DNA of 64,000 nt from Dactylorhiza incarnata (taxonomy: Eukaryota > Streptophyta > Magnoliopsida > Asparagales > Orchidaceae). A program made the translations under genes and the position numbers. Shown one piece after another: positions 1 through 10,824 of this stretch. Within the stretch, counting starts at the first letter, position 1; every line of letters starts with the position of its first letter. A model generated the notes under the pieces. That model worked only from the letters and a program-made list of their open reading frames with translations, was not told the origin of the DNA and ran no database searches. The DNA lies in contig JAWHQI010000258.1 of assembly GCA_033032865.1 (NCBI GenBank), positions 2,046,001 through 2,110,000 of the forward strand. The letters run 5' to 3'.

Positions 1-65
1 AATGCAATACATTGAGGTTTTAATTAAAATCAGGAAGGTTCCGAAAACATACTTTACCAAATGCA

Positions 66-335
66 TTAAATAATTTGTATAAAAATAAAAGTGAATTCAT
101 TCATTTGCAAGATCTGATCCAAACGGATGAAGTCCAGTACAGAATGCGGTAATGCGGGGGGTCCAAGGAAGGACGCCGGCGCAAGCGCATGAGCCACACG
201 ATTACAAGAGCGTCGAGCAAAAACAAACTTAATTGTAGGAATTCTCTGAGCCAACACGAGAGCATCCCTAATGATAGGACGGTCGAACTGAACCGTCTCA
301 GCACGAAAGTGAGCTAAGCGTGCAAACAACCACAT
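66..335 (-). pseudogene. LINE-type RNase H (RVT_3-like) fragment
   Basis: The 89-residue minus-strand frame ends in a pattern typical of the RNase H domain at the C-terminus of plant LINE polyproteins and related genes: a helix (residues about 20-35) followed by FVFARRSCNRVAHALA. In that family the N-R-V-A-H/D-A-L-A box is the last conserved motif. Only this tail is visible; no reverse transcriptase or endonuclease lies in the window, and the fragment may continue past base 1 only in its downstream, noncoding part. It is most likely a dead retrotransposon scrap. A host RNase H-like gene fragment is the alternative. Confidence 0.5.
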
Positions 336-1204
336 AAAAAATCAACAGTTGGCAGCAAGACGTTTGACGGGAAAAACCCGGAAGGTGAAAAAATCACGGA
401 GCTGAATCAGTGCCGACCAAATTTACTATCTTTCAGTGTGTTGTAAGAAGTCGTTTCTCGAGGGTGACATGTCACCGCTCGTTACAAATAAGGTTTCTGG
501 ATCTCGAGTGTCACTTGGAATGGAGCGCTAGGGAGCGCGTTGGGGGAGCTGGCAATCAGCTGGAAGGATGAATGCATGCAGCGACTGGGGGATCTGGACT
601 CGAAGGACGAAGCTGAAGGAGATCTTCGAGTTGTCTTCGAAGAGACCTTCGAGGGCCGAAGGAGTTCGAAGGCTAAAGGATCCTGCGCGCGAGGGTGCGC
701 GGGCGATCGAGGGTGCGCATTGGAGGGATCCCACGCGCGAGGGATCTTGCACGCGAAGGTGTGCCCGGGCCGCGGGGCCGGCGTCGCGCGGTTTGGGGGG
801 GTTGATGCCCTTCATACTAGGGGAGTGTGGCTCTCCCCACTAAGGGCGTGGGGTTGTCCACTCCCGGATGATCGGGTGCGGTTTGCGTGTCTGCGAGCAT
901 GTGTGTTTTATCGTCCGTCATTTGAAGACCAAACAGACTCAAAATTGTGTGAAAACGTGGTCGTAGGAATTGTATTTGCGAACCGATCGAGATCGTGACA
1001 AAAAATCTCTGATTCCACTGAACGATTTTTAATTGTGCATGGCGTGAGTGTGATCGAGTATGACAAGTGGCATGGAACGTACATGGAAGAACGAGTTTTT
1101 GTTGGTCCATGTACTATGGGCAGGGAAAGTTAAATGGTAATAAAGTACTACCCCAAGATGATAACTGATAAGCAGTAGGGGCACTATTGATAGATTAAAA
1201 TTAC
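336..1204. other. GC-rich stretch, no supported gene
   Basis: The interval 540-830 is GC-rich, with short reiterated motifs such as CGCGCGAGGG and TTCGAAG. It leaves open frames on both strands, but these have no recognisable domain and look compositional. Probably transposon-derived. Confidence 0.4.
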
Positions 1205-1571
1205 AGCAGTCGAAGTCGACGGAGCACTCAGAGCACGTCATTCCCCTCATCAGCAGCAGGAAAAAGACTTAGCTCCGTGAGCGGTGGCCTGTCACCCTCC
1301 AAGTACCTCTCTCTCTCTCAACAATTGTAACGAGGAGCGGTCTGTCGCCCTCGACTTCTCTCAGAAGCTTTGTAAAGCAACCAAGAATAGTGAAGTTTGG
1401 TCGGCACTGCTTCGGTCGCATGTTTTTTCACCTCATTCCGAGGTTTTCCACGTTAAAAAAATTGCTCTGTAAGCTTTCCCTTTTTTTCTGTGATTGATTG
1501 TACGCTCGTCCACTCTCGGGCTAAGACGGTCATTATAGACAGGGTTTAGGAGCTTTGAGTTGGCCGCAACA
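1205..1571 (+). repeat. Truncated 5' LTR of the gag-only element
   Basis: Aligned by eye with the end of the 3' LTR, the copy shares blocks such as AAAGACTTAGCTCCGTGAGC, CAATTGTAACGAGGAGCGG and AAGCAACCAAGAATAGTGAA. It ends in GCAACA followed by the primer-site region. Similarity stops near 1205. Confidence 0.7.
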
Positions 1572-1573
1572 GT

Positions 1574-1593
1574 TTGACGCCATCTGTGAGAAC
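1574..1593 (+). other. Primer-binding-site region of the gag-only element
   Basis: TTGACGCCATCTGTGAGAAC directly follows the LTR end. It is a decayed version of the TTGGCGCCGTCTGTGGGAAC block found in this position in many plant Gypsy elements. Confidence 0.5.
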
Positions 1594-1906
1594 GAGTTCC
1601 CCCAAAGCTTGAAAAAGATTCTAAAGACAGTATCCTCAACAAAGTGATACTTGTGACTAGAGGTCATGACACGAAAAGTCATCCGCATAAGTGAAGGATC
1701 AATCCCCGGGGAGTATGCTGATCTAGCTCCCCTCCACTCGCTCATCAACAATTAAACCCGAAGGAGAGCTCCCTAGTTACGAATGTCCATGGTCGTGGGG
1801 CCCGTCCTGGCGGAGGACACGAAGCATCACCGCAACAGCCATAAAGTGGAAGGTCATGTGCCTGCAGATGGGAGGCTCACGTGCGAAAAAGTTCGTGACA
1901 TAATTT

Positions 1907-2820
1907 TTGAAGAGCACGAACGAGACGAGGCAGCGTGCCGCTTTGGCCCCTCGCCCTCTCCATCGTCACTCACTGCTCGCACCTGAGTTTCTGGCACATC
2001 CAATCCCCCTTGGCTTCAAGATCCCAATGATCGAGACATACGACGGAGCGGGCGACCCATCAGAGCATGTCAGACACTTCACGATCATGATGTAACTCTG
2101 GAATGCCCCAGATCCACTATTGTGTCAGACATTCCCAACGACTTTGAAAGGACAGGCTCGCACCTGGTTCCTATCCTTGAAGGAGAAATCAAGGATTTCA
2201 CAGAGCTGACTCAACAATTCGCGGACCAGTTCATTACTAGCCGCCGGATAATCAAAGATCCCTCCCACCTATCCGAGATCCGTCAAAGCGAATGGGAAAC
2301 CCTTAAAGATTTCTTCCACCATTTCACCACTGAGACACGACTAATCCCTGGGATAAAATCGGAGCTCCTGCGAGGGTTTCTCATCAGAGGGCTCCGCCCT
2401 GGCCATGGTAGCTTCCACTCTGCACTAATACGGGAGACTGTACCCAGCTATCTCGATCTCGTTCGACGGATCGATGCCCGGATCACCGCCGACGAAGCAA
2501 TTGAAGCACATCAACAACAATTTGATATAGGCATGAAAAGGAGGGAGCGAGAGGCTTCATCAGTCTTCAGGAGGAACAATGAATGTCATGGCAACCCACA
2601 ACCTCGGCAGCACCAGAGAAACACTCCCCTCAAAACCTTCAGAACAAACATACTCCGCGCAATCAAAGGCAACGAGGCGCTCCGCAAGCCCAGACCCCTC
2701 GCTATAAACGCGGGGGACCAGACAAAATACTGTGAGTTACACCATGGACAAGGACATGACACAGAAATTGCTCCAAGCTTAAGGATGAAATCAGGCGTTT
2801 TGTCAAACGATGCTTACTAG
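1907..2820 (+). pseudogene. Gypsy gag (Retrotrans_gag) with stop and frameshift
   Basis: Two overlapping frames rebuild a retrotransposon capsid region. The first (to 2095) contains the start of the domain, ETYDGAGDPSEHVRHF, and hits TAA at 2095-2097. The second, clear from about 2190, carries LTQQFADQFITSRR, then ETLKDFFHHFTTETRLIPG and LLRGFLIRGLRPG, the order seen in plant Gypsy gag. A frameshift lies near 2190. The tail after about 2570 is basic and glutamine-rich; no zinc knuckle is evident. Gag would coat element RNA in virus-like particles, but this copy cannot make a whole protein. Confidence 0.65.
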
Positions 2821-4179
2821 GAAATTCCTACAAGGCTAGACGTCTATTCGGCCAGCAGGAGATCAGCCAGCAGCTCCCTAGGAAGGACTGGGGGGAATAC
2901 CTTTAGATAGACATCCCCTGAGAAAGCTTCCTACCTATCAACAAGACTCTATCCGTGCTACTGAAATATTTTGCCAACTTTATTTTTCTATAAGTACTTT
3001 GTGTAAATTACCACTGTGATAATAACTTTTAAAGTTGATCATTTCAGGCATGTGTATGACAATCATCGTCTGCGTTATCGAAGCTACGTATTTACTTCGC
3101 CCAAATGAAAGGATGTTTATTTTCACGAACAGCAACTGCCTCCGGGCAGCGTGCTAATGAACAACGACTGCATCCGGGCAGTGCGCTAATGAACAACGAC
3201 TGCCTTCGGGCAACACGCTAATGAACAGCGACTGCCTCCGGGCAGCGCGCTCACAACGACCTCTCACTTTAGCTGATTGAAGGTTTGCCCTTCTCCCCAC
3301 ATTAGGTTACAGCGTCGTCGTGGTCTGCCCCCCTTGCACTCACCAGTGGTTTGAAGATCTGCCCTTCACCGTCCCTCCGAGGCCACGCCCCCATTACCTC
3401 CCATTGCCGCCGATCGAAAGTCCTCCCTTCTCCCCGCGGTAGGGCGCAGCACCGTCATGGCCTGCCCCCCTTACTGTCGCCCAGGTTCGAAGGTCCGCCC
3501 TTCACCGCCACTCTCACCGCCGTCCCCTAGTTCGGTAATTCGGCCCTCTCATCACTTGGCTTGAAGCGTCCGCCCTTCGCCCACGTAGTAGATTCCAGCA
3601 CCACCTGGGTCTCGTCCTCCAATTGCTAACATCAAAGAAGCAAAACAAGGTCGATCGCGCAAAATGTCAGTTCCAACACCACAAAAGCTCTGTTATCACA
3701 AGCAAGTACTCAAAGATAGAACAGTAGGCAAACAATCAAGCATTGCTCGAGGAGCGACCAAAGCTCCGCAAACAGAGTACAAAGTCACTACATAATGCAT
3801 ATGTGCAAAGGCGGAACCACGCCTCATCCACACCATGCACTCAACACCTCGCGTACATTACATTGAGCACACGCCTTGCGCACACCACGTGTTTCACGCA
3901 CATTGCGCCAACATGCATCTCGCGCACACTTGACCTCTTATGCACACCATTCCTAGTGCGCCATGCGCCAAGTATGTGCTCCTCCACCCACACCTCCAGT
4001 GTATCTTGCTACACGCGCAACTGCAAGCAAGTTGTCCACCTGGTAGCTAGCCTATCTTGTGCACCTCTTAGACATTTTGTCGTACAGACACCACCGCAAA
4101 ACGTTATGCGCATATATAGCCGAACTTTTGAGTGGAAGTCCCTGCCCTCCATTCGCTTCGACTCAGAGTTGCCTTGACT
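2821..4179. other. Noncoding interior of the gag-only element
   Basis: No domain-bearing frame is visible. The region holds a 32-bp tandem repeat (3128-3255), cytosine-rich imperfect repeats around 3260-3600, and a GCGCAC-rich tract at 3830-4030 that keeps a frame open without protein similarity. Confidence 0.5.
3128..3255 (+). repeat. 32-bp tandem repeat, 4 copies
   Basis: Four consecutive copies of a unit beginning AACAACGACTGCNTCCGGGC and ending GCGCTAATG; the last copy diverges at its end. It lies inside the gag-only element. Confidence 0.85.
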
Positions 4180-4429
4180 TGGGGGATAAATGATGGGGTC
4201 TCCTTAGATGCGTTAACTGTCTGCGGTTATCCAAAGAACCCCCACTAACGACGTAACTATCTGAGGTATAACCGTTGTCGCAATCTCCGTCATCGCCGTT
4301 ATCCTCTCCATCACCGACATCGTCGTTATTGCCGCCATCGTCGCCATTGCCTCCATAGTCTCCATCGCCGTCGTCGTCTTCGCCGCTTAGCCCGACCAAC
4401 GTGCTCGTAATCACCGCACAGCGCTATGG

Positions 4430-5100
4430 CTGCGCGGCCTCCTCCGCCCCGCGGAACAGGGCGACCTCCCATCCTCGACCGCCGCCCCTAACAGGGGCGG
4501 CCTCCCCGTCGTCGTAGACTGGCGACCACTCAGCCGTCTGTCCCGGCCGCCACCCCTAACAGGGGCGGCCTCCCCGTCGTCGTTGATGGGCGGCCATTCG
4601 GCCGCCCGTCCTCGTCCGCCGCCCCTTCCAGGGGCGGCCTCCCCATCGCCGTAGAGGGGCGACCACTAGGCCGCTGCCTTAACCGGGGCGACCTCCCCGT
4701 CACCGTAGACGGTCGTCCATTCGGCCGCCTTCCTCGGCCTGCGCCCCTATCAGGGGCGCCCTACTCATCGTTGTAGATGGGCGGTCACTCGGTCATCGCC
4801 CCTAATAAGGGTGGCCTCCCCGTCTCTATAGACAGGTGGCAACTCAGCCGCCACCCTTAACAGGGGCGTCCTCCTCGTAGTCGTAGACAGGAGGCCACTC
4901 GGTCGCCCGTCCTCGATCGCCGCCCCTAACAGGGGCAGCCTCCCCATCGTCGTAGATGGGAGGCTACTCGGACGTTCTTCCTCGGCCGCCGCCCCTGTCA
5001 GGGGCGGCCTCCTCGTCGTCGTAGATGGGCGGCCACTCGGCTGCCCGTCCTCGACCGCCTCCCCTAACAGGGTCGGCCTCCCCTTCTCCAAGGTTGGGCC
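4430..5100 (+). repeat. About 67-bp GC-rich tandem repeat
   Basis: Around nine to ten degenerate copies share the core CCCCTAACAGGGGCGGCCTC followed by CCCGTCGTCGTAGA. The core is itself near-palindromic (CCCCTnACAGGGG), so each unit could fold. Confidence 0.75.
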
Positions 5101-5439
5101 GCCAAATTGGCAGCCCGACCTTGGCTGGTGGCCCTCTTCCCCGGTCGCCGGCCTCGCCTACCGCTCCTCCCCTCACTGGAGGAGAGGTTGCTTTTCCGTT
5201 GAGCCCGTAACCGCCTGGGGGCAGTCTCGCCATTTTTCTAAAATTAGCAATTTGCGTGCCTCATTTCTAACGTTTCTATTCACCCGTCTGGTAGTTATGA
5301 GGGGGAATTACTGGGTCGCCCTTCTTGGAATCTACAAATAGACCCTCATTCGCCTTCACTCTATCTCCTTCTGGCTCGGGAAAATACTTCTACGAATTTT
5401 CTCTCTCCTCCTCCTACGATTTTCTCTCTCCACTGCTCC

Positions 5440-6073
5440 TTCCTTGCGTGCTCCCAAGCGCGTCTCTCCCTTGCGCGCTCACGCTTGCGCCTCTTGCTTG
5501 CGCTTTCCGCTGGCGCCTCTTCCTTGGGTGCTCCCGCGAGCACCTCTTCCTTGCGCCCTCCCAAGCGCGCCTCTTCCTTGAGCGCTCCCGCGAGCGCCTC
5601 TTCCTTGAGCGCTCCCAAGCGCGCCTCTTCCTTGCGCGCTCCCGTGAGCGCATCTTCCTTCCGCGCTCCCAAGCGCGCCTCTTCCTTGCGCCCTCTCGCG
5701 AGCGCCTCTTTCTTGCGCGCTTCTTCCTTGTGCGCTCCTTCCAAGCGCGCCTTCGTGCGCACCGCTCTCAAGACCGCTCCAAGCGCACCTTCATGTGCTC
5801 CTCTCTCAAGATCACTCCAAGCGCGCCTTCGCGTGCTCCACTCTCAAGACCGCTCCAAGTGCGCCTCCTTGCGCTCCCCTATCAAGATTTCCCCAAGCGC
5901 ATCTCTGTGCACTCCGCTCTCAAGACCGCTCCAAGCGCGTCTCTGTGCGTTCCGCTCTCAAGACCGCTCCAAGCGCGTCTCCGCGTGCTCCTCTCTCAAG
6001 ACTGCTCCAAGCGTGCCTCCGCGTGCTCCACTCTCACGACCGCTCCCCCCCCCCCCCCCCCCCCCCCCCCCCC
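5440..6073 (+). repeat. Short-unit tandem repeats and poly-C
   Basis: Units of roughly 25-30 bp (GCGCTCCCAAGCGCGCCTCT types) grade at about 5740 into units of roughly 37-40 bp containing CTCAAGACCGCTCCAAGCGC. The array ends in a run of about 27 C. Confidence 0.75.
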
Positions 6074-6725
6074 GCGTATTCAACAACAAGCACTCTACGT
6101 GCTGAAGAATAAGCGCTACAGCCACCAACAAGACCGGTACTCCAAACTCCTTTCACGCAGAAGGAGACAAGCTGTAGAGACAAAGATGCACAGAGTACCC
6201 CGGTCCAACCGTCAAGCGGTAGTCGGAGTCCATAGAGCGCTCAGAGCGCGACGTTCCCCTCAGCAGCAGGCAAAAGACTTAGCTCCGTGAGCGGTGACAT
6301 GCCAACCTCCAAGTACCTCTCTCTCTCTCCCAACAATTGTAACGAGGAGCGGAAACTGTCGCCCTCGACTTCTCTCAGAAGCATTGTAAAGCAACCAAGA
6401 ATAGTGAATTTTGGTCTGCTCCGACCGCGTGGTTTTTCACCTTTTTCTGAGGTTTTCCACGTTAAAAAATTTGCTTCGTCAACTTTCCCTTTTTTTTTCT
6501 GTGACTGATTGCGCGCTCGTCCGCTTCTGGGCTAAGACGATCATTCTAGACAGGTTTTAAGAGTCTCGAGTTGGTCGCAACAAGTATATTGTTGGAACTT
6601 GGAACCAATAAAATTCTGGTTCCAAATGTTCACGTCAAAGGGTGACCAAAGGCTACTTGTCTAGCGTTCGACCCGGGCGAATGGGGCTAGCTAGAGCTGG
6701 AGAGCTGAAATCTTCTTAAACTGCC

Positions 6726-7104
6726 GGAGGAGATCTGTCAGACGAGATCTGTCGGACGAGATTAGCTGGACGAGATCTGCCGGACGAGATCTGTCGGAGG
6801 AGAACTGCCGGACGAGATCTGTCGGGCGAGATCTGCCGCATGAGATCTGGCCGAGGAGATCTGTCGGGCAAGATCTGCCGGACGAGATCTGTTGGGTGAG
6901 AGCTGTCGGACGAGATCTGCCGGACGAGATCTGCCGGAGGAGATCTGTCGGACGAGATCTCCCGAACAAGATCTGTCGGACGAGATCTGTCGTACGAGAT
7001 CTCCCGGACGAGATTTGCGGGAAGAAATCTCCCGGACGAGGTCATTCAGACGAGATCTGTCGGAGGAGATCAACCAGACGAGATCTGCCATATGAGATTT
7101 CACA
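6726..7104. repeat. 14-bp AGATCT-centred tandem array
   Basis: About 27 copies of GACGAGATCTGYCG stand head to tail with scattered substitutions. Because 14 is not a multiple of 3 and the unit lacks stop codons, frames stay open on both strands. These give apparent RSRPTDLVRQISSD-type repeats that are by-products rather than evidence of a gene. Confidence 0.9.
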
Positions 7105-7532
7105 ACCCGTATTTTTCCTCATATAAAATTATAAAATTTTATGATCAGAGCCAGGGAAGATACGCAATGTGATGCCACGTCCGGTATGGGACAACTACTG
7201 GCATTCAGGCTCCTTTAAAACACATGATTTAACTTTCAAAGACATAATTGAAGTTTTAAAGAAGAAATTTATAGTTTAACTTTGAGACCATGTCCCTCGG
7301 CCCCGTGGATCAACTAGTCCACAAGTGAAAGTATAGTAATACGCAGGGGAAAAATACTTTCATTTTATCCTAAGCGTGTACGATCACCAAATATACTCTG
7401 AGGATAAGATATTCTCTAAGTTTAGTATATAAACAGAAGGTTTTCATATACACAGCTTAAGGTAGGTGATATTATATTACATAAAATCATGCTGCGAAAA
7501 AGAAAGACAATTTTATACTTAAAATATCTATC
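7105..7532. other. No gene seen
   Basis: AT-rich sequence with no recognisable feature. Confidence 0.4.
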
Positions 7533-7892
7533 ATGCATCCTAACATAAAGCCTTCCCAGAGAGCAATGATTCACCAACAAGAGGTACTAGCAGAGCAGCA
7601 AAACAACATCATACAACTGGAAACTACTTTGGGCGGCAACAACTTACACAAACCCATAGTGAAACATGAAAGAGTCTACAAAAAAGAAACAACAGAAAGG
7701 ACTCCTCACCGAGGAGTGAAGAAGGGACCACCCTCAAAAGCCTGGGAGCAACCTCTTGACCACCAGCTCAACTACAAACCTGAATCCGAGACATTCAAAA
7801 GAGAGGAATGCCTCAACCCAAAAGGGAAGCAAGAAAGCCGCACAAAAACTAAGAAGGATTATGAGTCAGCCAGAGAAATAAGAGCAATGTAA
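7533..7892 (+). CDS. Unrecognised 119-codon open frame
   Basis: ATG at 7533 opens a hydrophilic, lysine- and glutamine-rich frame (HQQEVLAEQQNNIIQLETT early, KKGPPSKAWEQPL in the middle) ending at TAA 7890-7892. Composition and position beside LTR sequence suggest the tail of a retroelement gag-like protein, but no domain is identifiable. No promoter, splice signal or neighbour supports a host gene. It could equally be a chance frame. Confidence 0.2.
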   Translation: MHPNIKPSQRAMIHQQEVLAEQQNNIIQLETTLGGNNLHKPIVKHERVYKKETTERTPHRGVKKGPPSKAWEQPLDHQLNYKPESETFKREECLNPKGKQESRTKTKKDYESAREIRAM

Positions 7893-7947
7893 ACTAGCGA
7901 AGCCAGCTTAATAAGCGAGACAAAGGGGAACTAACACCAAGTGAACC

Positions 7948-10604
7948 TGTGAGGCCCCTATTCAGACCCCACATGAAATCTGTATCAAAAAATATGTTCA
8001 TATCATTCATGACAGGATGTTCTAGAAGTAAGTCTAGTGAATACAGAATAAAACACATAATAAAAACTTTTCTTAAAATTCTACTCATACCTTAGCTTGA
8101 TCTTCATTTTTCTTTTCTTCTTTGGACCACTTTGATTTCTTAAGGGTCTTCAGGAACCGCGCATCCTCCTACAAAAATTAGAAGTCAACGGGTTTAGTCA
8201 TAACGAATATGGCTAAGCGAGTAACATACCTCTTTAACTGCTGTACATGCAACCAAGAAACATCAGTATCAATATGCATAAGTTTTACATGGCAGTATCG
8301 AAAGAAACATCAGTATTAATATGTATTCAATTCGTTAGGTTCATCAAGTTCTTTTCAGCGAATTATCTACTCTTATGTTCTTTCACATTCGTTTCATCGA
8401 CTATTCTCTTCTTAGTCATTCAAGTTCATACTCTTTCATACTCATACTCGTTCTTCGATATGATTTACGTTTCAAAATTCATTCATGTGATCTATTCATT
8501 TCGTTTCTTCGTAACTTATATTCACATTCGATCTTCATTCATTTTTTTTGTTCTTAACTGTCATTTCATTTCTTTTATTCGCAATCTTTTCATCATATTT
8601 CAGATTCTTTCAGACGTAACTTATTCCCTTCATTTTAATCTGTAGATTTCTCATAATCAATTGTTAAATCAGATTCCTCATTTATCTTTCGCTTTATTAA
8701 ATTAGGAAATCATAAGGGTTGTTGTTGATTATCCCTTCTTGGTCTTCAACGACCTCTTGGCCTTCAACGGCCTCTGACCTTCAATGGCCTCTTCCATAAG
8801 GTATTCACCCCCCTACGGACTGGGTTAACCCTTATCATTTTCGATGCATCGATGCATATTATCTTTTAGTCAACTTTTATCTTTTCTTGTTGTTCTTATT
8901 TTCAATATTCGTATTCAATCTTCGTATCAGGTGTCAATGGTTTTCATCAAACAATTACTTCAGTGCTTAATTCTTGTTATTTCTGATTCAACATCTTCTA
9001 GAAATTCTCATATTAATCTGTGATTCATAAATGTGAACGATTTCAATTTCATGTCAATGTACAGTCACTAAAATATTTTCAGTATAAAAAGCTAATCAGG
9101 TGTGTATAAAAATAATTCAAAACTATGCATAATTAAAGAAATAAGTACTCACCTTATTTTTCTCTTCTTTTTGTCGTTCTTGAAATTCTCGTCTTATCTA
9201 CCAATATCTGTTATTAGATGTCGCATAAATTAGGCATCTTTTTAAGAACATGAAAATCTTAACATTCAAGACTTGTACTTAAGATTCAAATCTCATAAAA
9301 TAATTAATTCCCAGAAAGCCACATGAATATTTATATAACACCATAAGAACTTCTATTTTATTTCCCCCTCCCTTAATTCAATCAACAACTATAGCCTGAC
9401 AATGAATATTTTAAACATATCCTTTCATACCATTTGTTATCATATTGCTACAATCTTATTTCATATCATTCCTATCATTTGTGCTACTAACATGAAATAT
9501 TCAGATTTTCCAATAATTGGACAAGGAAAGAAGGTCAAAGTCACATGTCTAACTTCATGAAATTATCTTTATATATGCATATAAATCTCCACGTTACTTT
9601 CAGTTTGTAAACAATATAACCCAACTGATTCCTCTAAGTTGCATAGCCCTACAAAATACCAACTCTCAATTCTCATGTTAAAGTTCCAATTAAATTCTCT
9701 CGGGTCAAAATCGTCAACCAACAACAATTAATATTTCATTCTTAAGTCATAGCCAACTCCAAATCGAATCTCCAAATCAGCAACAACACAATCCAATTCC
9801 TTTCCACAAAGGCACATCCCAATCCTCTCCAACAGGAATTAACACAACCAAAGAAACCAAAAATAGCTACAACCATCCTTATGAAACTGTATTCAATCCC
9901 ATAACCCGAAACCCTAATTGCACTTGCAGAAAATCTAGCATTTATAAGTAGCAAAGCAAAGAAAAGGGGGAGAGGAAGAAGAAGATCGTACAGTGGGAGA
10001 GAAGGTGAAAGGACTGCCCCCCTTCCGATGAAATCGTCATTTGGAAGAGAGGGAGTCCTCAACCCTAGTAGGAAGCAGCGACAGAAGCAGGCAGCGGCAG
10101 CAGAATCAACGGCAACAGGCAGCCCTCTCCCAGCCCGGCGACCAAGCAGCAACCCTAGCAGGAGCAGGCAACGGCAACAAGCAGTGACAACCCTAACAGA
10201 AGCACAGAAGGAGCGACGTGCGAGAGAATGAGGGGGAGAGACAGCGCAGACGGCTATTTGCCGCACGTAATCAGCGGCGCAGATGGGGGAAAGTCGACGC
10301 GTGCGGTTAATGAGAATGAAGAGGGGCTCGGTTTGTAGCTCCCTTTGAACCGGTCCACAACCCACCGCCTAATGGAGTTCAATTTAGGTTACTTACTTCC
10401 AATTACTATTGGCACCCCCATTTCTCTATCGACACACCCAATTTCTTAAATCTTACTATACGCACACCAATGTCTCCTATTAGCACCCTAATTCATCCTC
10501 AACTCTTAATTTTATTGGCACACCCACTTCATAATTAACTCTTAAGACTCTTGGCACACCAACTTCATTTTATTTTAATTCGTATGGGAAATTGGGTTGT
10601 TACA
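7948..10604 (+). mobile_element. Solo LTR, 2.66 kb, with 5-bp target duplication
   Basis: The interval starts TGTGAGGCCCC and ends GGGTTGTTACA. It is bracketed by GAACC at 7943-7947 and GAACC at 10605-10609. TG...CA ends plus a perfect 5-bp duplication, with no internal coding region, fit a solo LTR left by recombination between two LTRs. The length suits long-LTR Gypsy lineages such as Tekay. Inside are AT-rich DNA, a CTTCAACGGCCTC-type short repeat near 8745-8790, and a GC-rich 10020-10260 block. The frames at 8247-8645 (+) and 9742-10365 (-) lack domains. Confidence 0.75.
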
Positions 10605-10612
10605 GAACCTAT

Positions 10613-10824
10613 CAAAACCAACCACGTGTGTGCCACTGCGACTCAGAGAAAATGGACAAACTGATCAAAACCAACCACGTGTCCGTCACTGCGGCTCAGA
10701 GGTGATGGTCAAACCGATTAAGCCAAAACGTGTTCGACAGTGCAGCTCAGAGGTGATGGTTAAACTAATCAAAGACAACCACGTGTCTGTCACTACGGCT
10801 CAGAGGTGATGGTCAAACTGATCA
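10613..10824. repeat. 53-bp tandem repeat carrying CACGTG
   Basis: Four copies of a 53-bp unit with core AACCACGTGTCCGTCACTGC then GGCTCAGAGGTGATGGTCAA. Three copies keep the ACGTG-centred palindrome CACGTG (G-box core); the third reads AACGTGTT. Confidence 0.85.

Larger units (their letters stand above)
1205..6582 (+). mobile_element. Gag-only non-autonomous Gypsy LTR retrotransposon
   Basis: The segment 1205-1571 is repeated at 6215-6582, both ending in CGCAACA. Between them lie a primer-binding-site-like sequence, a gag frame, repeat-rich noncoding DNA and a purine tract abutting TGATGGGG at 4191. This is the layout of a large non-autonomous LTR element (LARD-like). No protease, reverse transcriptase or integrase is present. 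The 5' LTR copy is recognisable only over its last 0.37 kb, whereas the 3' LTR is about 2.4 kb, so the 5' LTR is truncated or replaced. The gag type resembles Tat/Retand-lineage Gypsy proteins; this lineage is an inference. Confidence 0.7.
4180..6582 (+). repeat. Polypurine tract and 3' LTR of the gag-only element
   Basis: GGGGGATAAA at 4181-4190 abuts TGATGGGG (LTR start, 4191). The LTR closes with GCAACA at 6582. It contains several internal arrays: triplet-like GTC/GCC repeats at 4265-4386, a 67-bp array at 4430-5100, CGCTCCC and CAAGACCGCTCCAAGCGC arrays at 5440-6045, and a run of about 27 C at 6047-6073. These arrays leave long open frames on both strands that I do not regard as genes. 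Confidence 0.7.

Noticed and set aside
540..998. 152-codon plus-strand frame in GC-rich DNA
   Set aside because: It starts at TTG, has no domain or codon pattern of a gene, and the overlapping minus strand is equally open. Composition explains it.
3128..3255. CRISPR-like regular repeats
   Set aside because: The four units are contiguous with no unique spacers, and the sequence is a plant nuclear genome.
5325..6290. Long overlapping frames on both strands (Arg/Ser/Leu-rich and Lys/Arg/Glu/Ala-rich)
   Set aside because: They are translations of LTR minisatellites; all frames are open because units lack stop codons.
6691..7126. Apparent repeat proteins on both strands
   Set aside because: By-products of the 14-bp array.
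8247..8645. 132-codon hydrophobic frame resembling a membrane protein
   Set aside because: It lies inside the solo LTR, in TTC/TTT-rich DNA, and has no domain.
9742..10365. 207-codon minus-strand frame
   Set aside because: Cys/Leu/Arg-rich translation of GC-rich LTR DNA; no domain, and it lies inside the solo LTR.
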